DNA of 38,584 nt from CBDTTW01 sp965363675 (GTDB lineage Bacteria > Bacteroidota > Rhodothermia > Rhodothermales > DASSAV01), in assembly GCA_965363675.1 (NCBI GenBank), contig CBDTTW010000005.1, positions 1 to 38,584 of the forward strand, given 5' to 3'. How positions within the stretch are numbered: the stretch's first letter is position 1; each line of letters begins with the position of its first letter. Position numbers and translations under genes: made by a program. Shown piece by piece: positions 27,229-34,490 of the stretch. The notes beneath the pieces were generated by a model. It was not told the origin of the DNA and searched no databases. It was given only the letters and a program-made list of their open reading frames with translations.

Positions 27229-28256
27229 AGATCCCAAAGGTATTCGAGGATGGCTTTCTGCGCGTGCAGCCGGAACTCGGCTTGCAGCAGGTGGAGGGTA
27301 TGCGGGCCGTCGAGCACGGCGTCGTCCACGACGACGTTGCGGCGCACCGGCAGGCAGTGCATGAAGCGCCCCTCGCGCGTGCGCCGCATCAGCTCGGGCG
27401 TCACGCGCCAGCGGCGCAGGCCCTCGCGCGTGCGCGCCTCAGCCTCGGGGTCGGTGTAGACGCCCGCGCCGCCCCACGCCTTGGCGTAGACGATGTCGGC
27501 CCCGTCGGCGGCCTCCTCCATGCTTTCCGTCTCAACGAGCGTCGCGCCTCGGTCGCGCGCGTACGTCCGCGCCAGGTCCATGACGTGCGCATCGAGCGCG
27601 TAGCCGGCGGGCCGGGCTACGGTCACGTCCATGCCGAGGCGGGCCGCCGTGAGCAGGGCCGAGTTGGGCACCGCCATCGGGAGGGCCTTCGGGTGGTAGG
27701 CCCACGTCAGGGCAAACTTGCGCCCGCGCAACTGCTCGCCGAGGTGCGTCCTGAGGGTCCCGGCGTCGCCGAGGGCCTGGCAGGGGTGGTAGAACGCCGA
27801 CTCCAGGCTGACGACCGGGACCGACGCAGCGGCGGCGAAGGTGTGCAGCAGCGTCTCGTCGCGGTCCTGCGCGTAGTGTTTGCCCGAGGCGAACAGGCGC
27901 ACCCCGAGCGCGTCGTAGTAGCGGCTGAGCACGCCCACGGCTTCCTGGATGTGCTCGGCGGCGGCCCCGTCCATGACGGCGCCTTTCTCCCAGGCGAAGC
28001 CCCAGATGCCTTCGCCCATGTTGAGCGTCGTCGGGTGCGCGCCGAGCTGGGCGGCGGCCAGTTCCATCGAGGTGCGCGTGCGCAGCGACGGGTTGAAGAA
28101 CAGCAGCCCGATGCTGCGCCCGGCGGCTTTCTGCGTCCAGGTTTTGCCGTCGCGGCAGCGGCGCACGGCGGCCTCGACCTGGCGCTCCCAAACGGCGTCG
28201 TCGAGGTGCTGCCATTCGAGCAGGTGGCGCAGCGGAGAAGCGGGGGCGGGGTTCAT
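27225..28256 (-). CDS. argF': N-acyl-L-ornithine transcarbamylase (succinyl/acetyl type)
   Basis: The 343-residue product transfers carbamoyl from carbamoyl phosphate to N-acylornithine. The carbamoyl-phosphate loop is FFNPSLRTRTSMELAA (residues 53-68, the SxRTR signature). HCLP is at 300-303. The 80s loop reads MDGAAAEH: A100 aligns with Glu92 of the Xanthomonas N-acetylornithine enzyme (MDGDTEEH) and Pro90 of the Bacteroides N-succinylornithine enzyme (MDGDKPEH). Published swaps of Glu92 to Ala, Ser, Pro or Val convert the acetyl enzyme to succinyl use, so Ala here points to succinylornithine. The C-terminal LHAQKAI keeps K334, matching the carboxylated Lys302 of the acetyl type. It sits 11 nt after argD. 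Confidence 0.92.
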   Translation of the reverse strand: MNPAPASPLRHLLEWQHLDDAVWERQVEAAVRRCRDGKTWTQKAAGRSIGLLFFNPSLRTRTSMELAAAQLGAHPTTLNMGEGIWGFAWEKGAVMDGAAAEHIQEAVGVLSRYYDALGVRLFASGKHYAQDRDETLLHTFAAAASVPVVSLESAFYHPCQALGDAGTLRTHLGEQLRGRKFALTWAYHPKALPMAVPNSALLTAARLGMDVTVARPAGYALDAHVMDLARTYARDRGATLVETESMEEAADGADIVYAKAWGGAGVYTDPEAEARTREGLRRWRVTPELMRRTREGRFMHCLPVRRNVVVDDAVLDGPHTLHLLQAEFRLHAQKAILEYLWDL

Positions 28257-28267
28257 GGCGGGCGGGG

Positions 28268-29449
28268 TCAGGCGGGTTGCGGGGCGGCGGCGAGGGCGTG
28301 CGCAAACGCCTCGCAGAAGAAATCTACCTCGTCGTCGGTGGTGTTGAGCGGGGGCATCAGCCGGATCGTGTCGGCGGGGCCCGACGTGCCGGCGAGCACC
28401 CCCTGCGCGCGCAGGGCCTCTACGACGGGTCCGGCGGGCCGGTCGAGCGCGAGGCCGACGAGGCAGCCCGCTCCGCGCACCTCCCGCACGAGGGCGCCCA
28501 CGCCGGCGCGCAGCCGCGCGAAAACGGCCGCCGCGCGCTCCGCGAGCCCCGCGTCGGCGATCTGACGGAGCGTCGCATGGAGGGCCGCCATCGCCAGCAT
28601 GCCGCCGCCGAAGGTGGTCCCCTGGTCGCCTACGCGGACGGCCGCCGCCATCCGGTCCGAGGCGAGCACCGCCCCGACCGGGACGCCCGAGGCAAGGCTT
28701 TTCGCCATCGTAATCAGATCGGGGTATACGCCCAGCACATCCGAGATCGAAAACGCCCCGGCGCGCCCGACGCCCGTCTGCACCTCGTCGAAGATGAGGG
28801 CGGCGCCGTGGGCGTCGCAGAGGCTGCGCAGGCGGCGGAAGTAGGCGGCAGGGGCCACGGCCACGCCCGCCATGCTCTGGATCGGCTCCAGGATGACGGC
28901 GGCGGTATCCGGGTGGGCCGCCAGCAGGGCCTCGACGGCGTCGGCGTCGCCGAAGGGGGCGAAATGCGTCGGGGGGAGGACGGCGCGGTAGGGCGCGTGG
29001 TAGCCCTCGCCCCAGGTGGCCGCCAGGGCGCCGAGCGTGCGCCCGTGGAAGCCGCCTTCCATGGCGATCAGGCCGCTTTTGCCGGTCCACTTGCGGGCCA
29101 TCTTGAGGGCCGTCTCGTTGGCCTCGGCGCCCGAGTTGCAGAAGAACACATGCCTCATGCCCTCGGGGGCCATCTCGGCCAGCAGCGCCGAGGCCAGGGC
29201 GCGCGGGCGGCTGTAGACCACGTTCGAGTAGAACAGCAGCTCCCCGGCCTGGCGCCGAATGGCCTCTACGACGGCGGGCGGGCAGTGCCCGAGCGGCGTG
29301 ACACAGTGGCCGCCGTAGTAGTCGAGGTAGCGGGCGCCGTCCTCGTCCCAGACCCAACTGCCGCGCCCGCGCGCGAGGGCAATCGGCATCTTCTTGTAGG
29401 TCGGGATCTGGAATTGGTCTTCGAGGGCGATGATTTCTTCGGTAGTCAT
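28268..29449 (-). CDS. argD: N-acylornithine aminotransferase
   Basis: This 393-residue class III PLP enzyme converts N-acylglutamate semialdehyde to N-acylornithine using glutamate as donor. It shows FCNSGAEANETALKMAR (cofactor phosphate and Ser-Gly loop), FHGRTLGAL, the PLP-binding Asp in LIFDEVQTGVGR (D221) and the Schiff-base Lys in LITMAKSLASG (K250). The start MTTEEIIALEDQF is the family start; a long in-frame extension upstream overlaps argC and is rejected. It lies 17 nt after argC. Acyl group (acetyl or succinyl) is unresolved. Confidence 0.94.
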   Translation of the reverse strand: MTTEEIIALEDQFQIPTYKKMPIALARGRGSWVWDEDGARYLDYYGGHCVTPLGHCPPAVVEAIRRQAGELLFYSNVVYSRPRALASALLAEMAPEGMRHVFFCNSGAEANETALKMARKWTGKSGLIAMEGGFHGRTLGALAATWGEGYHAPYRAVLPPTHFAPFGDADAVEALLAAHPDTAAVILEPIQSMAGVAVAPAAYFRRLRSLCDAHGAALIFDEVQTGVGRAGAFSISDVLGVYPDLITMAKSLASGVPVGAVLASDRMAAAVRVGDQGTTFGGGMLAMAALHATLRQIADAGLAERAAAVFARLRAGVGALVREVRGAGCLVGLALDRPAGPVVEALRAQGVLAGTSGPADTIRLMPPLNTTDDEVDFFCEAFAHALAAAPQPA

Positions 29450-29466
29450 AAGCGGCAACGGCGCTT

Positions 29467-30522
29467 TTAAACCGTCGGGGCGACGGGCGTTTGCTCGGGA
29501 AGCAGGCCGAGGGTCTCGGGCAGTCCGAGCGCGAGGTTGAGGTTTTGCACGGCCTGGCTGGCCGCGCCTTTCATGAGGTTGTCCAGCGCGAACCCGACGG
29601 CCAGCCGCCGCCCGTGCACCTGCCAGCCGATGTCGCAGAAAGGCGTCCGCACGACGGGCAGCAGCTCGGGGAACGCGCCGGGCGAGAGGCGGATGCACGG
29701 CCGCCCGGCGTAGGCCTCGGCGTACCAGGCGTCGATGCGCTCGGCCATGCCGTCCTCGGGCAGGGTGATCTGGATGGTCCCCCAGATGCCGCGCGTCCAC
29801 GGGCCGGAGACGGGCAGGAACGCGATCTCGCAGTCCGGCCCGAGCAGTTGCTGCACCTCGGGCAGGTGCTGGTGGTCGAACGGCTTGTAGATGCGCACGT
29901 TGCCCTCGCGCGTGGGGAAGTGCGTGGTTTCCTTGGGGCGCGTGCCCGAGCCGGAGGCTCCGGTAAGCGCCGTCACGGCGGCGCTGAAGCGGCCGAGGCG
30001 GCGCGCCAGTGGCCAGAGCGAGAGCGCGATGCCCGAGGCAAAGCAGCCGGGGTTGGCGATCCAGCGCACGCCCTCGGGGTAGGGGGCGCAGGCTTCGGGC
30101 AGGCCGTACCGGAAGCGCGGCAGCAGCTCCGGGGCCGTGTGCGTGAATCCGAACCAGGCCTCGTAGGCCGCCGGGTCCTGAAAGCGGAAGTCGGCGCTCA
30201 GGTCTACGATGACCCCGGCGTAGCCCGCCGCGAGCAGCCGCTGCACCGACTCGACGGCTTTGCCGTGCTCGGCCGTGATGAACACGGCGTCCGCGCCGAG
30301 CGCCGCGTCGTCGTCTTCGGCGGCGAAGTGCAAGTCGGTCTGGCCGCGCAGCGCCGGGTGCGCGTGCCAGACGGGCCGCCCGGCGAAGGCGCGGCTCGTC
30401 ACGACGGCAGGCGCAAGCGCCGGGTGGCCGAGCGCGAGCGCGAGCAGCTCGCCGCCGGCATATCCGGCCCCGTGGAGGATGGCTATGGTGTACATGGTCG
30501 GCTCCGGGTGAAAGGGCGTCAT
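29467..30522 (-). CDS. argC: N-acyl-gamma-glutamyl-phosphate reductase
   Basis: The enzyme reduces N-acylglutamyl phosphate to the semialdehyde with NADPH. It has an N-terminal dinucleotide motif HGAGYAGGELL and the catalytic Cys in ANPGCFASGIALSL (C160 with the chosen start). The segments DLSADFRF and GTRPKETTHFP are typical. ATG 30522 overlaps the argG stop as ATGA, suggesting coupled translation, and gives 351 residues. ATG 30495 (MYTIAILHGAG) fits the family N-terminus better and has CGGAG just upstream, so it is a serious alternative. Confidence 0.93.
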   Translation of the reverse strand: MTPFHPEPTMYTIAILHGAGYAGGELLALALGHPALAPAVVTSRAFAGRPVWHAHPALRGQTDLHFAAEDDDAALGADAVFITAEHGKAVESVQRLLAAGYAGVIVDLSADFRFQDPAAYEAWFGFTHTAPELLPRFRYGLPEACAPYPEGVRWIANPGCFASGIALSLWPLARRLGRFSAAVTALTGASGSGTRPKETTHFPTREGNVRIYKPFDHQHLPEVQQLLGPDCEIAFLPVSGPWTRGIWGTIQITLPEDGMAERIDAWYAEAYAGRPCIRLSPGAFPELLPVVRTPFCDIGWQVHGRRLAVGFALDNLMKGAASQAVQNLNLALGLPETLGLLPEQTPVAPTV

Positions 30523-31724
30523 ACGGCGGAGGCGTTTTCGCGCGCGCGCGCCGCGAGCAGCCCCTGGAGGCCGTAAATCTGCGTGAAGCCCCGCGCGTCG
30601 CGGCCGTCCCACAGGGTGTTCTTCTCGCCGTAGGTCGCCACGCCCGTGTTGAAGAGCGAGTACGGGCTTTCGCAGCCGAGCACGTCGATATGCCCCTTGT
30701 ACAACTGCACCGACGCCTCGCCCGTCACGACGCCCTGCGACGAGTCCAGGTAGGCTTCCATGTCGCGCATGGCCGGGTCGAAGTACTGGCCCTCGTGCAG
30801 CAGCATCCCGTAGAGTTCGGCGATGCCGCCTTTCTGGTACTGTTGCCAGCGGCTGAGCACGATCTTTTCGAGTTCGCGGTGCGCGGCGATCAGGATGAGC
30901 GCCGCCGGAGCCTCGAAGGCCACGCGCCCCTTGATGCCGAGGATGGTGTCGCCGACGTGGATGGCTCGGCCTACCCCGTGCCGCCCGCCGATGCGGTTCA
31001 GCTCCTCGATGAGCGCCACCGGCCCGAGCGCCTGCCCGTCGAGGCTGACGGGGACGCCCTCGCGGAAGCCGATGCGCAGGCGCTGCGACGCGTCGGGGGC
31101 CTGGCGCGGCGGCGTCGTGTAGGGGTAGGCGTCCTCCGGCAGCGGCAGCCGCGTGTCGAGCGTTTCGCGCCCGCCGATGGTCGTGCCCCAGAGGCCCTGG
31201 TTGATGCTGTAGGTTGTCTTTTTCTCGGGCACCTCGATGCCGCGCTCCTTCAGGTACGCCGTCGTCTCCTCGCGCGAGAGGCCCAGTTCGCGGATGGGCG
31301 TGATGATGCCCAAATCGGCCGCCAGCAGGCGCAGCGCCACGTCGAAGCGCACCTGGTCGTTGCCGGCGCCCGTCGAGCCGTGCGCAATGGCGCGCGCCCC
31401 CACCCGGCGGGCGGCGTCCACGGCCAGCTTGGCCTGCGTCACGCGCTCGGGGCCGACGCACAGCGGGTAGACGCCGCCGCGCAGCACGTTGCCCTTGATG
31501 AGGTAGCTCAGGTGGTTTTGGAACAGGTCGTCGCGGCCGTCTACCGTAAAATGCTGCTCGGCGCCCAGCTCGGCCGACTTGCGCGCGATCGCCGCCGCTT
31601 CCTCAGCCGAGACGCCGCCCGTGTTGACCGTGACCGTGATGATGGGCTCGTGGTAGGTCTCCTGCAAGTAGGGGATGCAGAACGAGGTATCCAGGCCGCC
31701 GCTGAAGGCAAGAACGATAGACAT
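30519..31724 (-). CDS. argG: Argininosuccinate synthase
   Basis: The 401-residue first structural gene of the operon condenses citrulline and aspartate with ATP. The PP-loop is LAFSGGLDTSF at residues 5-15, with IAHGSTGAGNDQVRFD and the EKKTTYSINQGLWG segment downstream, all standard for ArgG. The start MSIVLAF is family-typical. It is preceded by a 192-nt leader that begins at a strong promoter and contains an Arg-rich leader peptide and a terminator, so all seven genes are probably controlled by attenuation there. No Shine-Dalgarno sequence is visible. Confidence 0.97.
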   Translation of the reverse strand: MSIVLAFSGGLDTSFCIPYLQETYHEPIITVTVNTGGVSAEEAAAIARKSAELGAEQHFTVDGRDDLFQNHLSYLIKGNVLRGGVYPLCVGPERVTQAKLAVDAARRVGARAIAHGSTGAGNDQVRFDVALRLLAADLGIITPIRELGLSREETTAYLKERGIEVPEKKTTYSINQGLWGTTIGGRETLDTRLPLPEDAYPYTTPPRQAPDASQRLRIGFREGVPVSLDGQALGPVALIEELNRIGGRHGVGRAIHVGDTILGIKGRVAFEAPAALILIAAHRELEKIVLSRWQQYQKGGIAELYGMLLHEGQYFDPAMRDMEAYLDSSQGVVTGEASVQLYKGHIDVLGCESPYSLFNTGVATYGEKNTLWDGRDARGFTQIYGLQGLLAARARENASAV

Positions 31725-31764
31725 ATCCGGGGTGCTCTGGTAGGATGAATGATCGGGAGCCAAT

Positions 31765-31796
31765 AAAAAAGCGCCGAACCTTTCCAGGTCAGCGCT
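31765..31796 (-). terminator. Attenuator: intrinsic terminator in the arginine operon leader
   Basis: On the minus strand AGCGCTGACCT (31796-31786) pairs with AGGTTCGGCGCT (31781-31770), with one bulged base and one wobble. A GGAA (GNRA-type) loop closes it and TTTTTT follows (31770-31765). It lies between the leader peptide and argG, with no gene end before it, so it must act within the leader. The 5' arm can alternatively pair with AGGATCAGCGCT at 31860-31849. Together with the leader peptide and promoter this explains most of the 369-nt gap between argG and the next gene. Confidence 0.88.
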
Positions 31797-31835
31797 GCCA
31801 TGACGTACTACGCGATGCCGAAGCACACGAAGAGG

Positions 31836-31916
31836 CTACAGGCCGTGGAGCGCTGATCCTGACGTTTGCATACGTCGGACGCGTCGGGTGCGTGTCGTGT
31901 GGCCGTAGTTTCGCAT
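31836..31916 (-). CDS. Arginine-rich leader peptide of the arg operon (26 residues)
   Basis: This ATG-TAG frame of 26 codons carries Arg at positions 2, 9, 11, 12, 14 and 15, the cluster reading RTRRVRR. Three of the six Arg codons are CGA. It begins 9 nt downstream of the -10 element, so the ATG is at or within 2-3 nt of the expected transcription start and the message is probably leaderless. The small stem GACGT/ACGTC (31861-31876) follows the Arg cluster and may pause polymerase. Codons 19-23 contain the antiterminator strand AGGATCAGCGCT. A ribosome stalled at codons 9-12 leaves that strand free; one that reaches the stop covers it. Translation is not proven. Confidence 0.8.
   Translation of the reverse strand: MRNYGHTTRTRRVRRMQTSGSALHGL
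31849..31860 (-). promoter_or_regulatory. Antiterminator strand of the arg attenuator
   Basis: AGGATCAGCGCT on the minus strand matches 10 of 12 bases of the terminator 3' arm AGGTTCGGCGCT. It can pair with the terminator 5' arm AGCGCTGACCT over 11 bp with one bulged A. Formation of this helix excludes the terminator. It lies inside the last codons of the leader peptide, where a ribosome at the stop codon would mask it. Confidence 0.75.
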
Positions 31917-31924
31917 AGCGTTTG

Positions 31925-31953
31925 AGTATAATGGTTGCACACTCTAATGTCAA
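31925..31953 (-). promoter_or_regulatory. Sigma-70 consensus promoter of the arg operon
   Basis: Minus strand TTGACA (31953-31948), 17 nt, TATACT (31930-31925): perfect -35, optimal spacing and 5 of 6 in the -10. It is the best classical promoter in the window and differs from the TA(T/C)CTTG type used upstream of other genes. The expected start is near 31916-31918. The complementary strand of the -10 reads TATAAT (31927-31932), so a divergent promoter may overlap it. Confidence 0.85.
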
Positions 31954-32046
31954 ACGGATTTACGGCCTGCCGCCCGCCGGGCGTTCCTCTGCGCGCTTCT
32001 TCGCGAGGAGCGCATGCGTCCGTACGACGCGCGCAAATGCAAGCGT

Positions 32047-32053
32047 TATCTTG
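32047..32053 (+). promoter_or_regulatory. Putative -7 element for the rhamnosidase-like gene
   Basis: TATCTTG lies 40 nt before the ATG at 32094, the same distance as at fkp and the RmlD-like gene. No clear upstream TTTG element is seen. Confidence 0.45.
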
Positions 32054-32093
32054 GCCTACCTGCTCCTGCGCCCTCACAAACCGCTTTTGCGCC

Positions 32094-34490
32094 ATGATGC
32101 TACGTCTCCTGCCGCGCCTGCGCCCGGCCGCCCTGCTGCTCTGCCTGGCCTGCGGCGCCCTCCCGGCGGCGGCTCAGCCGAACATGCCCGTAAATCCGCA
32201 ACTGCTGCGCGCCGACTGGCCTGCCTCGTGGATCTCGCACCCGGAGGCCCCGCGCGACGCTTTCGGCGTGTTTCACTTCCGCAAAACCTTCGAGCTGGCC
32301 GAGGCCCCGGCGCGCTTTCTCGTGCACGTCTCGGGCGACAACCGCTACCGCCTGTTCGTCAACGGCAAGGCGGTGGCCTCCGGTCCGGCGCGCGGCGACC
32401 TGGAGTACTGGAACTTCGAGACGCTCGACCTGGGGCCGCACCTCACGGCGGGCCGCAACGTCATCGCCGCCGTCGTGTGGAACTACGCCCAGTACAAGCC
32501 GGTGGCCCAGGTCTCCTTCGAGACGGCGTTCCTGATGCAGGGCGACACCGAGCGCGAGGCCGCCGTCAACACGGGCGCAGGCTGGAAGGTGCTCCGCGAC
32601 GACGCCTACGCGCCGATCCCCGTCGAGCGCGAAAAGCTCGGGTGGGTCTACATCGTCGTCGGGCCGGGCGAGCGCGTGGATGCGCGCCGCTACCCGTGGG
32701 GCTGGGAGACGGCCGCCTACGACGACGCGGCATGGGCCGCCGCCAAGCCGCTCCGGCGGGCGGTCCCCAAGTGGGGGCACACGCACGACATCTACACCGC
32801 CTGGAAGCTCGTGCCGCGCACGATTCCGCTCATGGAGGAGCGCATGATGCGCATCCCGCAAATCGAGCGCTCCTCGGGCGTGGCGGCGGACACGGCGTTT
32901 CTGCGCGGCAGCGGCGGCCTTGTCATCCCGGCGCGCACCAGGGCCACGCTCCTGCTCGACCAGAACGAACTCGTGACGGCCTATCCCGAGCTGACCACGA
33001 GCGGCGGCAAGGACGCCGTCGTCACGCTGACGTATGCCGAGGCGCTTTTCGACGAGCAGGGCCACAAAGGCAACCGCGACGCCACCGAGGGCAAACGCAT
33101 GCTCGGCTACCAGGATGCCGTCGTGCTCGACGGGGGCGCCGGTCGCCATTTCCGCAGCCTGTGGTTCCGCACGTACCGCTACCTCCAGCTCGACATCGAG
33201 ACGGCGGACGAGGCGCTCGCCATCGACGACCTCTACAGCACCTTCACGGCCTACCCGTTCGAGCAGCGCGCCGCCTTCGCCTCCAGCGACGCCTCGCTCG
33301 GGCGCATCTGGGAGGTCGGTTGGCGCACAGCCCGCCTGTGCGCCAACGAGACCTATTACGACTGCCCGTACTACGAGCAGCTTCAGTACGTCGGCGATAC
33401 GCGCATCCAGGCGCTCATCAGCCTCTACGTCTCCGGCGACGACCGGCTCATGCGCAAGGCGATCATGGATTTGTACAAGTCGCGCGAGCCGGACGGGCTT
33501 ACCCAGAGCCGCTACCCCAGCCACGAGCAGCAGTTCATCCCGCCGTTCTCGCTCTACTGGGTCGCCATGATCCACGACCACTGGATGAACCGCGGCGACC
33601 GGGCCTTCGCCGAGCCGCTCATGACGGGCGTGCGCGGCGTGCTGGACTGGTACGCCCGCTACGTGGACGAGACCGGCATGCTCGGGCCGATGCCCGCCTG
33701 GAACTTCGCCGACTGGGCCTTCAAGGGGGGCACGCCGCCGGGAGCCGTGGACGGCCACTCGGCCATTCTCTCGCTCCAGTACGCCTACACGCTCGACTAC
33801 GCCGCCGGGCTCGCCGACGCCTTCGGGCGCACCCAGGAGGCGAGCGAGTACCGCGCCCGCGCCCGCCAGGTCAAAAAAGACGCCTACGAACGCTGCTGGG
33901 ACGCCGAGAAGAAGATGATCGCCGACACGCCCGAGAAAACCTCGTTCTCGCAGCACGCCAACATCATGGGCGTGCTTTCGGACGCCGTGCCGGAGGCGAT
34001 GCAGCAGGACCTCGTGCGCCGCATCCTCGACGACGGCGCTATCACGCAGACGACCTACTACTACCGCTTCTACCTGACGCGCGCCATGAAAAAAGTAGGG
34101 CTGGGCGATCTCTACGTCTCGCGCCTCGATCCCTGGCGGCAGATGCTCGCGCTCGGGCTGACCACCTTCGCCGAGGAGCCCGAGCCGTCGCGCTCAGACT
34201 GCCACGCCTGGTCCTCCAGCCCCAACTACGACTTCCTCGCTACGGTGTGCGGCATCGAGCCGGCCTCGGCGGGCTTCCGGACGGTGCGCATTGCGCCTGC
34301 CCTGGGCGCGCTCGCGTGGGCTGAGGGCCGCATGCCGCACCCCGCCGGCGACATCCTCGTAAGCCTGAACCGCCGGGAGGGCGGCGGCATCCAGGCCGAC
34401 GTGACGCTGCCGCCGGGCGTGACGGGCGTGTTCGTGTGGGGCGCGAAGACGGCGCCGCTCAAGAGCGGCGTGCAGCGCGTCATGCTATAA
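32094..34490 (+). CDS. Secreted alpha-L-rhamnosidase-like glycoside hydrolase (GH78-type)
   Basis: The 798-residue enzyme has a signal peptide (MMLRLLPRLRPAALLLCLACGALPAAAQ), so it works in the periplasm or outside. The N-terminal beta domain contains YRLFVNGKAVASGPARGDL, typical of rhamnosidase N-terminal modules. The (alpha/alpha)6 catalytic domain starts near residue 390 and carries DCPYYEQLQYVGDTR (from about 423), which corresponds to the DCPxRxExxGWxGD region of GH78 and supplies acidic active-site residues. The C-terminal beta domain holds IEPASAGFRTVRIAPAL. Probable role: release of L-rhamnose or a related sugar from plant or algal glycans. Exact sugar is uncertain. Its end overlaps the convergent epimerase by 11 nt. 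Confidence 0.85.
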   Translation: MMLRLLPRLRPAALLLCLACGALPAAAQPNMPVNPQLLRADWPASWISHPEAPRDAFGVFHFRKTFELAEAPARFLVHVSGDNRYRLFVNGKAVASGPARGDLEYWNFETLDLGPHLTAGRNVIAAVVWNYAQYKPVAQVSFETAFLMQGDTEREAAVNTGAGWKVLRDDAYAPIPVEREKLGWVYIVVGPGERVDARRYPWGWETAAYDDAAWAAAKPLRRAVPKWGHTHDIYTAWKLVPRTIPLMEERMMRIPQIERSSGVAADTAFLRGSGGLVIPARTRATLLLDQNELVTAYPELTTSGGKDAVVTLTYAEALFDEQGHKGNRDATEGKRMLGYQDAVVLDGGAGRHFRSLWFRTYRYLQLDIETADEALAIDDLYSTFTAYPFEQRAAFASSDASLGRIWEVGWRTARLCANETYYDCPYYEQLQYVGDTRIQALISLYVSGDDRLMRKAIMDLYKSREPDGLTQSRYPSHEQQFIPPFSLYWVAMIHDHWMNRGDRAFAEPLMTGVRGVLDWYARYVDETGMLGPMPAWNFADWAFKGGTPPGAVDGHSAILSLQYAYTLDYAAGLADAFGRTQEASEYRARARQVKKDAYERCWDAEKKMIADTPEKTSFSQHANIMGVLSDAVPEAMQQDLVRRILDDGAITQTTYYYRFYLTRAMKKVGLGDLYVSRLDPWRQMLALGLTTFAEEPEPSRSDCHAWSSSPNYDFLATVCGIEPASAGFRTVRIAPALGALAWAEGRMPHPAGDILVSLNRREGGGIQADVTLPPGVTGVFVWGAKTAPLKSGVQRVML

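Noticed and set aside
29449..29800. In-frame upstream extension of argD
   Set aside because: It overlaps argC over its entire length and has no similarity to aminotransferases; the family start MTTEEIIALEDQF fits at 29449.
31808..32095. 95-codon minus-strand frame overlapping the arg leader
   Set aside because: It starts 140 nt upstream of the strong promoter and runs through it in a different frame from the Arg-rich peptide; composition looks random.
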